DNA of 64,000 nucleotides from Viscum album. Taxonomy: Eukaryota > Streptophyta > Magnoliopsida > Santalales > Viscaceae. A model generated the notes under the pieces. It saw only the letters and a list, made by a program, of their open reading frames with translations. It was not told where the DNA came from and searched no databases. The position numbers were made by a program, and so were the translations under genes. This document shows, in pieces, positions 14,562 through 27,529 of the stretch (position 1 is its first letter; each line of letters opens with the position of its first letter). The DNA lies in NCBI GenBank assembly GCA_963277665.1, contig OY728122.1:1980228883-1980292882 (forward strand). Direction: 5' to 3'.

Positions 14562-15718
14562 TAAATGGTTTTCTTCTTATTTTAATTATTGAATTCAATC
14601 TTGGGATTGGACAATGTAAAATCCCAGTGATTTCATATCCCATGGATGCTCTAATAAATGGGATTTATAGGGAATTATCCTATAGGATGAGGTCATAGAT
14701 TCATCTGTATGTGTCCATTAGAATTTTCCATAAGATTATAATATAATATAATCTTATCAGTTTCATTACAATAAATACATTATTAATATTTTACATTCAT
14801 AATGAATATATAAATATGACCAACAATATTTTATAATGGCCCAAAACAATCATAGTATATCATGTGTTTTCTATAATTACATTACTTAATAAGGAATTAA
14901 ATCATTCGAAAATGAAGATTCATTTATAAAATTTATGGTCATTAATTTTACATAGCCTATTATACTCATTTGTCAATTTATTATTGGTAATACATACTTG
15001 GTATGACCATGTTCCCATGGTAAAATCATCCCTATGAAGAATCAATGACACATGGATGTTAATTAAGTGGATTTCAACATGGTGTAAACCCTAAGATACT
15101 GCTTACACATGGGTCAAAAACCATGTTGGGTACTTTGGGAAGTATCCAAGCCAACTTATCCTTTAAATATATAATTTTCAAACATATGATCCCTAGTAAC
15201 TTTCCTAATGGTCTATACCACCCTTTATTGTAGTCATCCTGCCATGTCTAAATCAAAAATTGGTTGAAAATTGGTTCAAAAAGGGATTCTTATATGTATA
15301 CCCTGCATGTATCCTTATCATTCCTAACAAAATAAAGGGACTCCTCTAGAGGTGTTATCATTAATCACTCCCTAATTATTTATCACATATATAGGGACTA
15401 TTAGTAACCCATAAAAATCATGGAAACCCATGTGTAAGTCCTAATATCCTACTTATGGGTGAATGTTCCCCATATCTCATGTTATATTTTGTCGAACTAT
15501 CAGTTAGAAGGATATTTTTATTTCTATGGACCACTCATTCATAAGCGTCCAAATGTTCCTCAATGTTCAATATAAAATATGGTTCCTTTACCTATGATTC
15601 ATTTTTTCAATGTGTCATATTCTCAATGAATTATCTAACTGGGGACAATCCTTACATATTCCATATTTCATACTAAAATGGCCCTAGCCTCAATGAAATA
15701 TATCTCAGTGGGATATAA
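14562..15718. other. Unassigned AT-rich flank between elements A and G
   Basis: No open frame, RNA gene or recognised retrotransposon domain. It is the left flank into which element G inserted, and should be contiguous with 62045-64000 in the pre-insertion sequence. TGTAAAATCCCA at 14617 resembles an LTR start, but I found no partner copy in the window. It may be a remnant of another element. Confidence 0.4.
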
Positions 15719-18700
15719 TCTATAAGTCCCTAACCTTAAACAATACATAATCTTGACTTTTATCAATGAATTTAATTTATTATTATCTTTTAAGATCATT
15801 TTAGTTTTATATTTTTAGATAATTATATATTAACTCAGACATTACAAGGCCATATAATAAAAATTAGATACTTCCACATAGTGTCAATGTTTTCAACCAT
15901 ATAAAAATCAAAAAAATCCGGTTTTTTTCATGATAACTATTATGGATTTTCATCTTGATATCATTATTTCTGTTACTCATCCTATGAAAAACATTTAAAA
16001 ATGTATTATGAGCAAAAATATGTTAATAATGTATATAAAAATACATTCAACCACTAGTCCATTGAAAAAATGATAATTCAAAGAGCATTTACCTTTATCT
16101 GCAATGTTTTTTGAGTATATAAAATATAAAAAATTCACAGGAAAAAAAGAAACCTTTTGTTCAAAGAAAATCATTAAGATCTATAGAATGCTTTTAAAAC
16201 CCCTATTTTGTGACATAGAGAATAATATTCATAAAACCCATTGAAACCCCTTTGAATAGGAAGACCCATAAAATCGACCTCCAATATAGTAATTAATGAA
16301 TGCAATGGAGTAGTATCTAGGCACACACATCCTATCATCTATTACAGGATCACCCAATGTTATCAAGTCCACCCCATCATAAAGATATAATGATCTTACA
16401 TGACACTATCTGGGCCATCACATTGAATAATATGTAAAGGCTTCACCCGATCCTATATGGTATGCCCCTAAAAATAATCTATAATGGGCTCACACGACAT
16501 TATCTAGGATAGACCATTTCTCATGTATAATTATCAGGTACCAAAACAAGATTATAATATTTTAATGCTTTCACTTTTGAAAAAATAAATTAAAACTCAT
16601 GAAAATATCACTTTTAGATATCAAATTACCATTTTTTTAAAATAGAATTTCAATTCCAAAGTACCATTTTCTTTTGAAAAAACTTTTTCAATAGAAAAAT
16701 ACAAAAAAAATCCGAAAAAGTTTTTTTATTTTAATAAAATGTGAAAGAATTCAGAGGAATCTTGAAATAAAATAATAGCCAGGCCGGTGAACAATTCATT
16801 GTCATCATGTACGTTATGAATAAAACATTCCTTTTGTAGTTTTCCAAAAAATCATGTATAAAACATTTAAAAATATTAATTTTTGAAAATATTTGAAAAA
16901 TTTATTTAAAAATTTTATTCGTCCATATGAAAACATTAAAAAAATTATTTTAGATACATAAATAAGGTAAATGAGGATTTTGAAGGAAAACGTTAATTTT
17001 TTTCAAGGAAAAGTCCCTTATCAATTGAGAAACACATGAATCATAACACCCATTAATTAATAACAATAAAAGGAATTTAAATATCATGATAATTTATAAA
17101 TTCAGAATATATAATGTCAATATTGGTTTATATACACCTTATAAAAGAATATAGGTGTATAACACCAGAGTATGCCTCCTTGAGAAGAAATTGAGATGAT
17201 GTCCCTTATGTTTTGTCTGACTTATCACAAATGTCTTCAAAATTATAAATAATAAAAGTTTGTTTATTATTTACTTTAATGTTAATATTTTTAATGTAAA
17301 TTATTAATATTATATCACTTGAGAATATTAATATTTAAATAATTAATCAATAATGTTTAAGTGGAATGTTTCGACAGTATTTAGTTTATGTGTCAAAAAT
17401 GTCATTTGAAGGTTGACAATGGTTAAATTGGTAATCACATAAACATATCCAGAATAATAATCATGAAATAGTTTTCACATTTTTATATAAATTATTCATT
17501 TAAAACCAATTATGAAATATGTTTATGAAAAATGAACTAATGTTATAGTCATGGAGACAGTAGGCCGTAAGTACACATGTGTGACATTTCCAATTTTCAA
17601 CGATCATCATGAAAATAATAAAAGTACTAGATTATCTTTATAAATGGTAATTATATCATAAATAAAAATAAAAAATATTTCACATATTGATATATGTCAT
17701 TTTTTGATGTGATGGTGATAAAAAAGAATCACACTGGTTTGAGGAGGCAGTAATCTACTAGTCCACGAACAACGTTATCATTATTTTCATTGAGTGAAAA
17801 GGTAAAAATAAAATGATATATAATATTTACAGAGTAAAAAATATATCAATAATATACTACATATTCCATTTATATAATAATTATTTATTGTATTTTAATT
17901 TATTATAATCCACATAATGCCTTTGTGAAGAAACAAATCACATCACTTCGCAGGGTGGTAGTTCACCGTACACACTAGCGACAATACTATATTTCATATT
18001 GAATACAAATAATATGGTATATATTTCATATAATAGTACTATATTTATATGTATTTTATATATGGAATATTAAGTCATTAGATTCATCATCATAACAATC
18101 CTTGGGATTGGGTAATGGAAAAATAAATAATATCATTTCATGATGCGGTAGTCCCCCATACACACGAATGATGATTTCATAACCCATTTGATCAAAGTTT
18201 TTCTGGTTGTCAGTAAAAACCATCACATACAAAAATATTATTATTTTCTGAAACTAGTTTTATTATATCATCATGTTATAATTATATTTTAATGTTGGTA
18301 AAAATAAATAAAACAAAAATGCTCATTGATAAACATTACATCTTCTTAAGCTATCTGATTTTGGCTTACACAGAAGGCCTTCCATGGTTGGATTTATATG
18401 AAGAAAGGATTATAGAATGAGAATAGGGAATTTTATAAGTGATTTGGGTTGATATTCACTGATAAAATTGGGTTTTAATGTTTAATGAGAGGAGGGGAGG
18501 GGTGGCCTTTTATAAGTGGGGAGAGTATCACACATGTAATTATTTTGAGAGAGTAAATTACACCAATATTTTTTTTCATGTTAAAATTCCCCAATAATCC
18601 CCCATGCTTGGTACCAGAAGGTATATGATCAATATATGTGAAAAAAATGTGTTGGACAATATTTTGGTCATAAATTAACCTTATTTTACAAGATTTACCC

Positions 18701-19560
18701 CTAAGTATGCTTGTTTTTACCATAATCACCGTAATTAGTTTTAACTATTTTTAGAAATAATTATGGTCAGAAATTAATTATGAAATATTAGAAATTATAT
18801 TTTGTTGTTATTAATAATATTAATTTTTTCACAAATTAATTTAACATAAGTGGATAAATTTAATTTTATATTAATCCCACAAATGTGGCGAGACAACAGT
18901 TATATAAGAACTGAATTTTTTTTAAAACGGTGATTATATAATATCTTTATGGCTAATAATAATATTTTAATGAAGATAAATTAAATTTTAAATATGTCTA
19001 ATCTATATATTTCATTTAATAAATTCCCGATTAGGTATTATTTTAATTAATTAAAATTGGAAAACATTATGAATATTAAGATATTTTTTAGAAAAATACG
19101 TTTTTAGAAACAACAAAAATATATACAAAAAATGATTATAAAGTTGATTAAAAAGTAATAAAATGGATAAAATATAAATAAATGAAAAATATATTAATTA
19201 AAAGCATATTCAAAAAATATTGATAGTTTTTAATTTCTTAATTTATTAAAAAATATTATTTTTAGAAAAAACAGTATTTTTAAGTATTCACTAAAAATAA
19301 ATACTTTTTAAAAAATTGAAGAATTTCAAGAGATTTAATTTTTTATATTCTAATATAAAAACATATATTCATTTTATCAAATTAAAATTGTAAAATTTAG
19401 TAATTAATTATTGGATAATCATTATAAAAAATGTGTTTAGTTAAAATATATTTCTTTTTGATTCAAAAAATTACATACCATTTTTATAACTAATATAACT
19501 ATCTATTTCATATTAATAAATATGAAAACTACTTTTTCTATCATTAGTTGTGTTGTTACA
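15719..19560 (-). repeat. 3' LTR of element G (- strand)
   Basis: In - orientation it begins TGTAACAACACAACTAATGATAG at 19560, next to a polypurine tract, and ends at about 15719 in GGGACTTATA. The end is set by the homologous boundary at 58244, which abuts a primer-binding site. Homology with 58244-62044 is clear across the block. It carries three diverged sub-repeats (17724-18190). The open stretch at 18475-18729 on the - strand is not kept in the other LTR and is not a gene. Confidence 0.78.
17724..18190. repeat. Three diverged sub-repeats of about 200 bp in LTR G
   Basis: Three related blocks begin near 17724, 17936 and 18131. They share a core of the form AATCACATCACTT, GAGG.GG.AGT.., CACACGA, GACGAT..ATTTCAT. 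The same three blocks occur in the other LTR near 60255, 60466 and 60648, so the array predates the insertion of G. Confidence 0.5.
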
Positions 19561-19576
19561 TCCTTCCCCCTCTTTT
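19561..19576 (-). other. Polypurine tract of element G
   Basis: The - strand reads AAAAGAGGGGGAAGGA immediately before the LTR start TGTAACAACAC. This is the plus-strand priming site expected at the 5' edge of a 3' LTR, and it fixes both the LTR boundary and the - orientation. Confidence 0.8.
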
Positions 19577-22500
19577 AAATGTAATCATCATAATTTTATT
19601 CACTTTGTATACCAATGGGGATATCATTCCCTCATAGCATTTGTAGATTACCATGTTCCCTATTCAACTTTATTTTTTTCCTTAAAATAGTAACATGGAG
19701 ATCACTATATTCAACAAAACATTATCTCTAGAGTGATAAATATTGTCAATATATTCCTCATATTAATGGTTATCTTCCATGTGATGTACTCTAAGGGTAG
19801 AAACATGAAATGAATCTTCCACATATTTCCATAACATTTAAACATGAAACACATTGGGAACCAAAGATAAATTTGGGGGAAAGTTAGTGGTAGGAAAATG
19901 GCCCAAATTTTTCCATTTTTCCATACATTTCAATGAATAAAAGAGAGAGAGATATATATATATATATATCCCTTTTTATGAAGATACATATCATCTTTCC
20001 AAGGAGAAACATTGATAATGACATGGTCACACACATCGAAAGAAAGATCATTAATCTGGTTATCCATATAAATTTTCTTCCTTCTCAAAGATGTCCTCAT
20101 ATGTTGCTGAATCAATGGAAACTTCTCAGCCATATCCTCTACCATAATTTCCCCTATATACTTCCTTCATCCTACTTCATCCCAAAATTCTAGTGTCTGA
20201 CATAGATTTCCATATGATGACTCAAATGGTTCTATATGTAAACTAGAATAAAAAATACTATTATAAGAAAAATGAAAAAAATGATAGACGTTGATCCCAA
20301 CTTCTATGGAAATAAACTAATAAATAAGGAAACATACATCCAAAGGTTTGTGTTTGATAATAATTCTCATCAGATTTAGGATGAAAAGTGGTAATTTAAG
20401 TTAATTCATTACCCAATGACTTATGATTTCCTTTCAAAATATTGAATGTGAAGCAAGGATCACAGTTTAATATAATGGAGAGAGAAACTCCATGTGACCT
20501 AACTATATTATTATGATAATTTTGATAAATATGATCTAAATACATTGTGTCTCTAAGGGGAAGGAAATGTGAAAATTTAGTTAATTGATCAATAATAACT
20601 AAAATCGTATTGTTACCTCCCAATGTTCTAGGAAATACCACCATGAAATCCATGGATATATTTTCCTATTTTAACTCAGGCTTTGAAAAAGGTTGACGTA
20701 GCCCCTTTAGTAAATATAATACTTATTTAACCTTCTGCAAATTAAATCTATTCTATGTGAAGCTAGAAATATCTCTCTTCATTCCATCCAACCAGTAATA
20801 CCATAGAAGGCCTATGTATATCTTGGTGCTACCGGGATGAATAGAAAATGAACAAATATGAGCTTCACTGAAGAAAAATAATTTCAAATGGGAATCACAT
20901 GTCACACAAAAGATTTTTCCAAATAATAAAACTCCATCTTAATAAATATTTATCATAGCAAACTAACCCATATTAATAGATTCTACATTTTCCATTAATT
21001 ATTGATCCTCCTTCTGAACTTGATTAATTATTTCGAACAAAGAAGGATGAATTAAAACCATAAAAAAATAAAGGATGTACCTAAATCTCAAACGTCAATG
21101 TAAAAATTTATCAAATCATTTACCAAAGTTCCACATTCCAAACATAACATGGTTAATGTAGAATTATTTTTTTCAACTAAAATCACCATAATCTTTGTTT
21201 CCTTTTCCATGATTGTAATGAATCATACATTTATAATCCATAATCATTTCGATCTGCATTCTCTATCTCAGGTTAACATATTTTTGAATGAATATATACT
21301 TCAAAATTTTATTATTAGTTTATATTTCACACTTTAAACCATTAAAATGATTTTGTGAAAATTTTAATAGAAAAAAAATCAGAAAATTCAAAATAATTTG
21401 TAGTGTAATATTAATCATGAGGTTTAAACTGATGTGAGGCATAAGAAATTAACAAATTACATTTAATTTGAAGACAACCATATCCTTTCAATGATGCATA
21501 AATAATGGTATTTTTTTCCATTTATATATGTTATTTAAAAAACCAGGGAACTCAATAATTTTCTATTGATTTCCTGAAAAAAATCATCACATTCATTGGT
21601 ACTGATAAATTTAACTCTTTTTCCAGTTAACAAAGTAAGTGGGATAGAAAATTAAGAAAAGTATTCAGGTAACCACAAGTAGTAACCCACTAATCCAAGA
21701 AAACTTTGAATCACTAAGATATTTTCGGGTATTTACCACTCAGTTACAATGCTTTTTTTATTAAGGAAAATTGATTTTCCATATTTATAAATAACATGTC
21801 CACAATGTAATTTTTTTGAAACAAAAACTCATACTTTGTAAATTTTTGATACAAATTGTTTATATTTATAGTATGTAAACAAAACATTGGGTTTAATTCA
21901 AGATTCTCTTGAATATCAGAATATACTCAAATATTATCAATAAACACTCCACAAACCTATGAAATAACTCATGAAAATTTATATTCACAAGGTCCATAAT
22001 TATAGCAGGAGTACTACATAACCAAAATGACATAAAAATAGAATCATAATGCCCATATCTAGTTCTAAATATAGAATTTGGAATATATTATTCCTTTACA
22101 TTAAATTATGGTACCTTAAAATTAGGTCACACTTTAATAAAATATGATATCCCAGGATTTGATCTTTTAAATCCTTAATATGAGTAAAATGATACTTCCT
22201 CTTAATAGTGATGCCATTCTAGAATCTACAATCAATGAAAAGTCTCAGTTAACCCTCATTCATTATAGAAAACAAAATAGGAGAACACCATTTTGATGTA
22301 CTATATCATATGAATCCATCATCTAATAACTCTTCCGATTTATTTTTTAATTATGGAACTTCCTAACAATCAATTTTATATGCGGGGATTGGAAATATGA
22401 TTAACATTATGTACAAATTCAATAGTAAACTTATCATCATGATCAATAATAACAATAGGAAAATTATCCAAGAAGACATCCATGTAATCATTAAATAATA

Positions 22501-22950
22501 GAAAATAACTTATTTTAATAGTTTTATTATTATCAACAATATGATCATGGTAAATTTCAGTTACATCTATAATTAAATTCTCAACTTCATGGTAAGTTAT
22601 AATAGGCATGAATTCACTGAACACACAATTTAAATGTATTTAATCAATATTATCATTATTAACTGAAATAAAATCCATACCAAGATTATATCAAACTCAG
22701 TAAGGTCCTATTAGAATTTATTTGTAGGAAATACAATCACACTGATTACTAAAGAAATATTCCTATAAATCATGGTTTCATTAATAAATTCTCTTAGTGT
22801 TTTCACCAAAATTTCTATCATATTTCATGTGGTAATATTTTTTTTAAAAAAATATCGTTTAGGCGAATGAATGTGAATACCCAGAGTCAAATCAGGAGTA
22901 TGAATAATTCAAAAAAAAATCAATTAACATACCTGTCACAATTTCATTTA
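19577..22950 (-). pseudogene. Element G pol remnant: protease, RT/RNase H, integrase
   Basis: Polyprotein of a gypsy element read right to left. Protease-end sequence DLTEFDIILVWI is near 22700-22665. The protease-RT linker at 22624-22376 shows FNDYMDVFLDNFP and DDKFTIEF, matching the usual EF.DVFP.DLPG...V.F.I pattern. RT is near 22370-21560; after its core PENILVIQSFLGLVGYY lies at about 21730-21660. RNase H follows at about 21550-21100. The integrase core at 20653-20396 is an open 85-codon stretch (MDFMVVFPRTLGGNNTILV, then DQLTKFSHFLP). The integrase C-terminal stretch is at 20145-19930, with CDHVIINVSPWK. Order and motifs identify Ty3/gypsy. Stops and frameshifts break everything between the short open runs, so it is dead. 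Whether a chromodomain follows, near 19900-19580, I cannot tell. Confidence 0.8.
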
Positions 22951-24069
22951 ATGGCCCACATCTACTGTAGTTGTAGAAAATGAATCCGATACACCTTCTT
23001 ATTTCTGATCATGATGTTTTCCATCTTGTTCGAATAAAATTTGAATCATGTTACCATAATGATGCAACTCATTTTAAGAAATGAAAATCTCTATTGGATG
23101 GATATTTTTTACCCCATTAATGGGTTCTTTAGGACTCTTTTATTTATATTCATGACAACTATGAGAAAACATACCACAAAAAAACACTTCCTACATCCCT
23201 TCAAATATTCCTTGAAATTACATTGGTCACACCTAGAACATTTTTGGGGCTTACTAAAAGACATATAATCTAGTTGATTCTATATTTCTATCCATATAAC
23301 CATTTCATACTATTTTCATCTTGAGTAACATACATGTTAGAAAACACTATCTTAACTATCTCATAAAAAATGTATTTTTTGTAACATTGAAATTATCATG
23401 AGGGAAATATTTTTTTAGAATTGGTTTCTACCCTAAGAAAAACCTATTAATTTTACTATTAATTATCTAAATAAAATCCATCACATACCTAGCCAATATT
23501 CTGGCTAATTCTTCATATATAGCTATAAAATAATAATATTTCTACCACAATTATAGGAATTTGTTTTCGATCCTAATCAAAACAACCATTGGAAAATATT
23601 TCTCAAAGAGAGGATCCTTGAATGTTTTCAATTGCATTTCATTATGATAATCTATTATCAAATATTCGTAACCAAATACCACCATCAATCCGATTCAGAT
23701 TCAAAACGATAAATGATAAGAGTTAAATTTTGATGATTTGAACACCCCATGACTTCAAATATATTTTTAAAAGAATTAATCCTTACTTCATCAATAGAAA
23801 GTTTTAGTCGATCCAATGAATTTTTGGTGATTCTTCCTCATGAAATGATCTAAGAATGACATATTCCATCATTATTGATGAGGATCCTCGCGCATGGATA
23901 AAACCACCATATACAGTCTGTTTCAACTGATCCATAAATACAATAACATTTTCTATTATAATTCCAACCATCTCTAGATTATGGTCTAGAGGATACATTC
24001 CTTTCAATTCCTTCCCACAACAACTTTCATGTTTCACATATGAAAAAATAATTAGATATAATTTTTTTA
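22951..24069 (-). pseudogene. Element G gag remnant with zinc-knuckle trace
   Basis: Capsid/nucleocapsid part of G. On the - strand near 23265-23160 there is KCSRCDQCNFKEYLKGCRK followed by CFF, a degraded form of the paired cysteine nucleocapsid motif of gypsy Gag (C..C....H.G.C..G...C..CG). The histidine and the last Cys-rich box are mutated. An open run of about 90 codons at 24069-23804 lies in the Gag N-terminal half, with no clear domain match. The reading is cut at 24070, where the copia LTR begins, so the first codons and leader are at 58110 and beyond. The open run formally continues a few codons into the copia LTR; those codons are not Gag. Confidence 0.65.
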
Positions 24070-25818
24070 TGTTGGAACTATTTTTTAATGATAAAAAACT
24101 CATTTTTATTATGATATTAAAGTTATTTCTATTTTTGATAGAATTTTTAGATATAAAGTATTTTATTGAAAATTTGGATAGGTGTTTGAAGGATCTAAAG
24201 TCAGACTCTAATCACTACTAAAAATCACTCACAATTGAGGATGGTTTACTGTAAATAACGACTCGTGATCAGAATGAAATTGATGAAATGTATTACAAAG
24301 ACCCTCCATCAAAGATGACTTGGCATCAGAACATAATTTTTGAATGGTATTATAATGATCCACCATCAGATACGAGTGACCATCATGACAAAAATTTGGC
24401 TATGTATAGAATAGGCCCACCTCCATAAAGGATCCACCACTGAGGATGAATAATTTTTAGAATTTTCCTACACTCAGGAAACTTGTCTAAGTATTTAAAT
24501 GAACTACAGTAATCTGTCACTCACCATTGTCCTTCCTTGTATCTATATTAAGTCACCTATATACACGACTCACCACTAATGCTGTATTAATGCTCGATTA
24601 TTCAACATCACTATTTCTACATAATTTAAATTAAATTGTTTATAATGATTATATTATTGAATTTATTACTTATAATTTTTTTATTTATTATTTTTAAAAT
24701 ATTTCAGACATGAATTTATGTTTTTTATCACTTAGTATGAGGGGAAGGTGTTTGGGATGATTGTTCTTCAAACAGATACTCTTTTATGCTTAGGCTATAT
24801 CAAGAAGTAGACTCCCTATTGCATGCATTGAAGCACAAGTGATGAAATAAGGAATTGTCTTTCCAAAATCTATAGAGTTATACAAATTGTGAGACTTTCT
24901 GAGGAGATTTACACGGTACAAATTTCATATGAGTGAATATGAAAAATTAGAGCATAATAAAAACTCAGATATTTTAATACAAACAGAACAAGAGATATTT
25001 TGAGGATCCGTTTTCATTAAATTTCAAGAAACTCGATTTGAGATCCTATCTATGATACATATGAGGAGTCTAAAACTCTATAACATAAAAGACCAAGAAA
25101 CAAAATCCTTTATTTAACATTACCATTTTTCTTTCTCTTTGTTTCCTTTTATTATTTTGAGTAGTGTTTGGTTTAACCTATTTATTAAACAAACACTAAC
25201 TGCAATGATATAACTATAATATTATCAATATCTTTGTTACTCAATCTTTACTTTTATTTACCATGGTTACTTTGGAAGGAGTCCCAACACAACCCCTATT
25301 TACTTTATTCCCATGAGTGCTATGGAAGATGTCCGTCTGTGGCCTGAAAAACTATATAACTATTTTTTACAGTTTATCTAGGTTGTGGACCAAGATTATT
25401 TTAAATAATATTCTAAGAATTAGGAAATTTCCTTATGGAGAGGATTAGTTCTCATCATGGGACAACACCTATTGTATTTATTCCTCTGTGTTTTGTTTCT
25501 TCTTTTCAAAGCATTAAACTGAATTTTTTTAAAACTGTAAACAAAACTACTACTTTTATAAATAATTTTAAATAGTGTCTGTATAATATTTTTATTTAGT
25601 AAATTGATTTCAAAATATAAAATATTGTTCATAATATTTTAACTGAGATGAAATAACTCTTTGATAAATATTTTAAATGATTATAACTTATATCAATCTG
25701 ATATTTTGATTAAATGGGGCGTTTAAATTATTTGTGGGATTTTATTTAATATGGTCTCTATAAAATCAGTTATTGGTTACTCAATTCACCCCTTATGAGA
25801 TACTCACTATGAAAAACA
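24070..25818 (+). repeat. 5' LTR of copia element
   Basis: Starts TGTTGGAACTATTTTTTAATG and aligns with 56379-58109 (TGTTCTCACCCTTTTTTTAAATG). Shared landmarks include GTCAGACTCTAATCA / ATCAGACTCTACAT, the repeated words CCATCA-GATGA-CATCA, AAGGAGTCCCAACA / GAGGTCCCAACG, and TCAATTCACCCCTTATGAGATACTCACT near the end. Length about 1.75 kb. The LTR carries several spaced copies of words such as ATCAGAATG.AATTTTG (see 24260-24400). Confidence 0.75.
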
Positions 25819-25820
25819 TT

Positions 25821-25833
25821 TGACATGAGAGGG
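25821..25833 (+). other. Degraded primer-binding site of copia element
   Basis: TGACATGAGAGGG lies two bases after a CA LTR end and resembles TGGTATCAGAGGG with changes. This is the expected place, but the match is weak. Confidence 0.35.
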
Positions 25834-26029
25834 TTTGTGAAATCTTTTCGACTATGATTTTCAGTTATGTTTTAAAGAACATAAATTTATGTTAATTCTA
25901 AATTTTTTTCTTTAAATTTATAATAGAAAAGAATGTTCTACTACAAACATAAATCATTTATTTAATGGAAATAACTATTATCATTGTAAAATAAAAAAGA
26001 TAATTAATATCAAAATAATGGGTTGAAAT

Positions 26030-27100
26030 ATGTTCTTATGTATAGGATAAATATGAACTACCTACAACTGCTAGGAATAGATGAGATGATTATACAAAAC
26101 TTGTTTATATCAACAATTGAAAACCTATGAATTATTGTTACTATTATAGAGGATGTGAATAATTTAATAGGATTTCTTATAGTAAAACTACTTTTTAAAT
26201 TTGGGATACATTATATATTTCTCACAAAGAAACTACAAATGATAATGTAATGAGATTGAATTCTTATATAGTCAAATATGATACATTAAAAATGAAACAT
26301 GATGATATGGTTTCTGGAAGGTATTTCAAGTTCAGTGAGATGTTGAAAAAAGTGATCTCCTTTGGGAATCTAGTGTTATAAAAAGGTTAACTTATGGGTC
26401 TAATGATATATATTCCGAAGAGAGAGACATGGAAATATGTTTTAATAATAGAATATTGTGACATTAGTAAACTTCCAATCAAGGAATTTATTTTTAATTT
26501 TTTTATTTATGAAGGATATCATAAGGTTAATCGATAAGAGTATGATTAATCGAAGTGTAAATATATAGACTTCAAGAATACTATAACAATGTAGAAATAA
26601 AAGGAAAAATTTCAAGATTAAAGCTCTAGTGACGATGAATCACTTGCCAATAGTGTCGAGTAAATGGCCCATGGGGATAGAATATTTAAGAAATTATATA
26701 ATATGAATAAATTATTTAAGAAATATAATGCAAAGGAATGTGTGAAAATCAAGTTAATTCGAAGAATTTCTATAAAAGAGATGAAAATTAAAATTATATT
26801 ACTTGTTATGAGTGTAAGAGAAAATTACATGTCAAGGTTGACTATTCCATATTAAATTACAAGAAGAGGTATGATGGTAAGGATATAATGTGTAAGAAAT
26901 TATTGAAATCCACATTTATTCCCTCTAAGGACAACTCCAATGACTGATTCAACTCATTAAGATAATAATGAAATATCAAATATGTGTTTTATGAAAAATA
27001 TATCTGATGTACATACTGTATCTCTTTAGAATAATTTTGATCATTCTTGAAATGAACAAAATGAAGATGTTATTTCAAAATTGTAAATGTTTGAATATTG
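26030..27100 (+). pseudogene. Copia gag remnant (UBN2-type) with zinc knuckle
   Basis: Capsid/nucleocapsid precursor of the copia element. Joined over stops, the reading shows IWDTLYISHKETTNDNVM at about 26195-26250, then YVLIIEYCDISKLPIKEFIF at about 26430-26490. These match the spacing of the UBN2 Gag domain of plant copia elements (AKE.WD.L...HEGT...V...L; .TAI.E.KDL..L...EL...L..YE). A CCHC nucleocapsid box survives as CYECKRKLHVKVD near 26800; the final Cys is lost. A 63-codon open run at 26664-26855 covers the stretch before this box in another frame. Several internal stops make it non-functional. Confidence 0.72.
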
Positions 27101-27529
27101 AAAAATTCATAATTATACATTTAATGATATAAAATATAAATAAAATATTCTAATGAAACAAAATTCAATATTTGTAAATATTTTATCTAATATTGTGGTA
27201 GATAATGAAAATAATTCTCAATTATTGAAATAAAATACTGAACTAAAATTTCTAAATGATAAAATAAAGAAATACTAAGAGAGATTGACGAATGAAAGGT
27301 AAAATCATTGTCAAATTTTAGTGAAAAAAATTATCCTATGTATATAACTAGTCTATGTTACCAACATTGATAGAGAAGATTTGTAATGATAAATCTTCTT
27401 CCAAAATATAATTCTTAAAATTATTATTCTAAATTTTACTTAAGTGAAGCAGTTAATTTTTTTTCCAAGAGAATACAATATTATTAGAGTAAACCTATCA
27501 CACAAACATGGGTTCCAAATGAACTAATC

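Noticed and set aside
18475..18729. Open frame of 84 codons on the - strand in LTR G
   Set aside because: The homologous stretch of the other LTR, near 61020-61250, is not open in this frame, and no domain is recognisable.
19946..19970. GA/TA microsatellite as a functional element
   Set aside because: A short simple repeat within the integrase remnant of G, of a kind common in AT-rich DNA. A similar TA run at 4253-4269 has no relation to it.
22376..22624. Host gene of 82 codons on the - strand
   Set aside because: It reads as the protease-RT linker of a gypsy element and lies in order between G's protease and RT.
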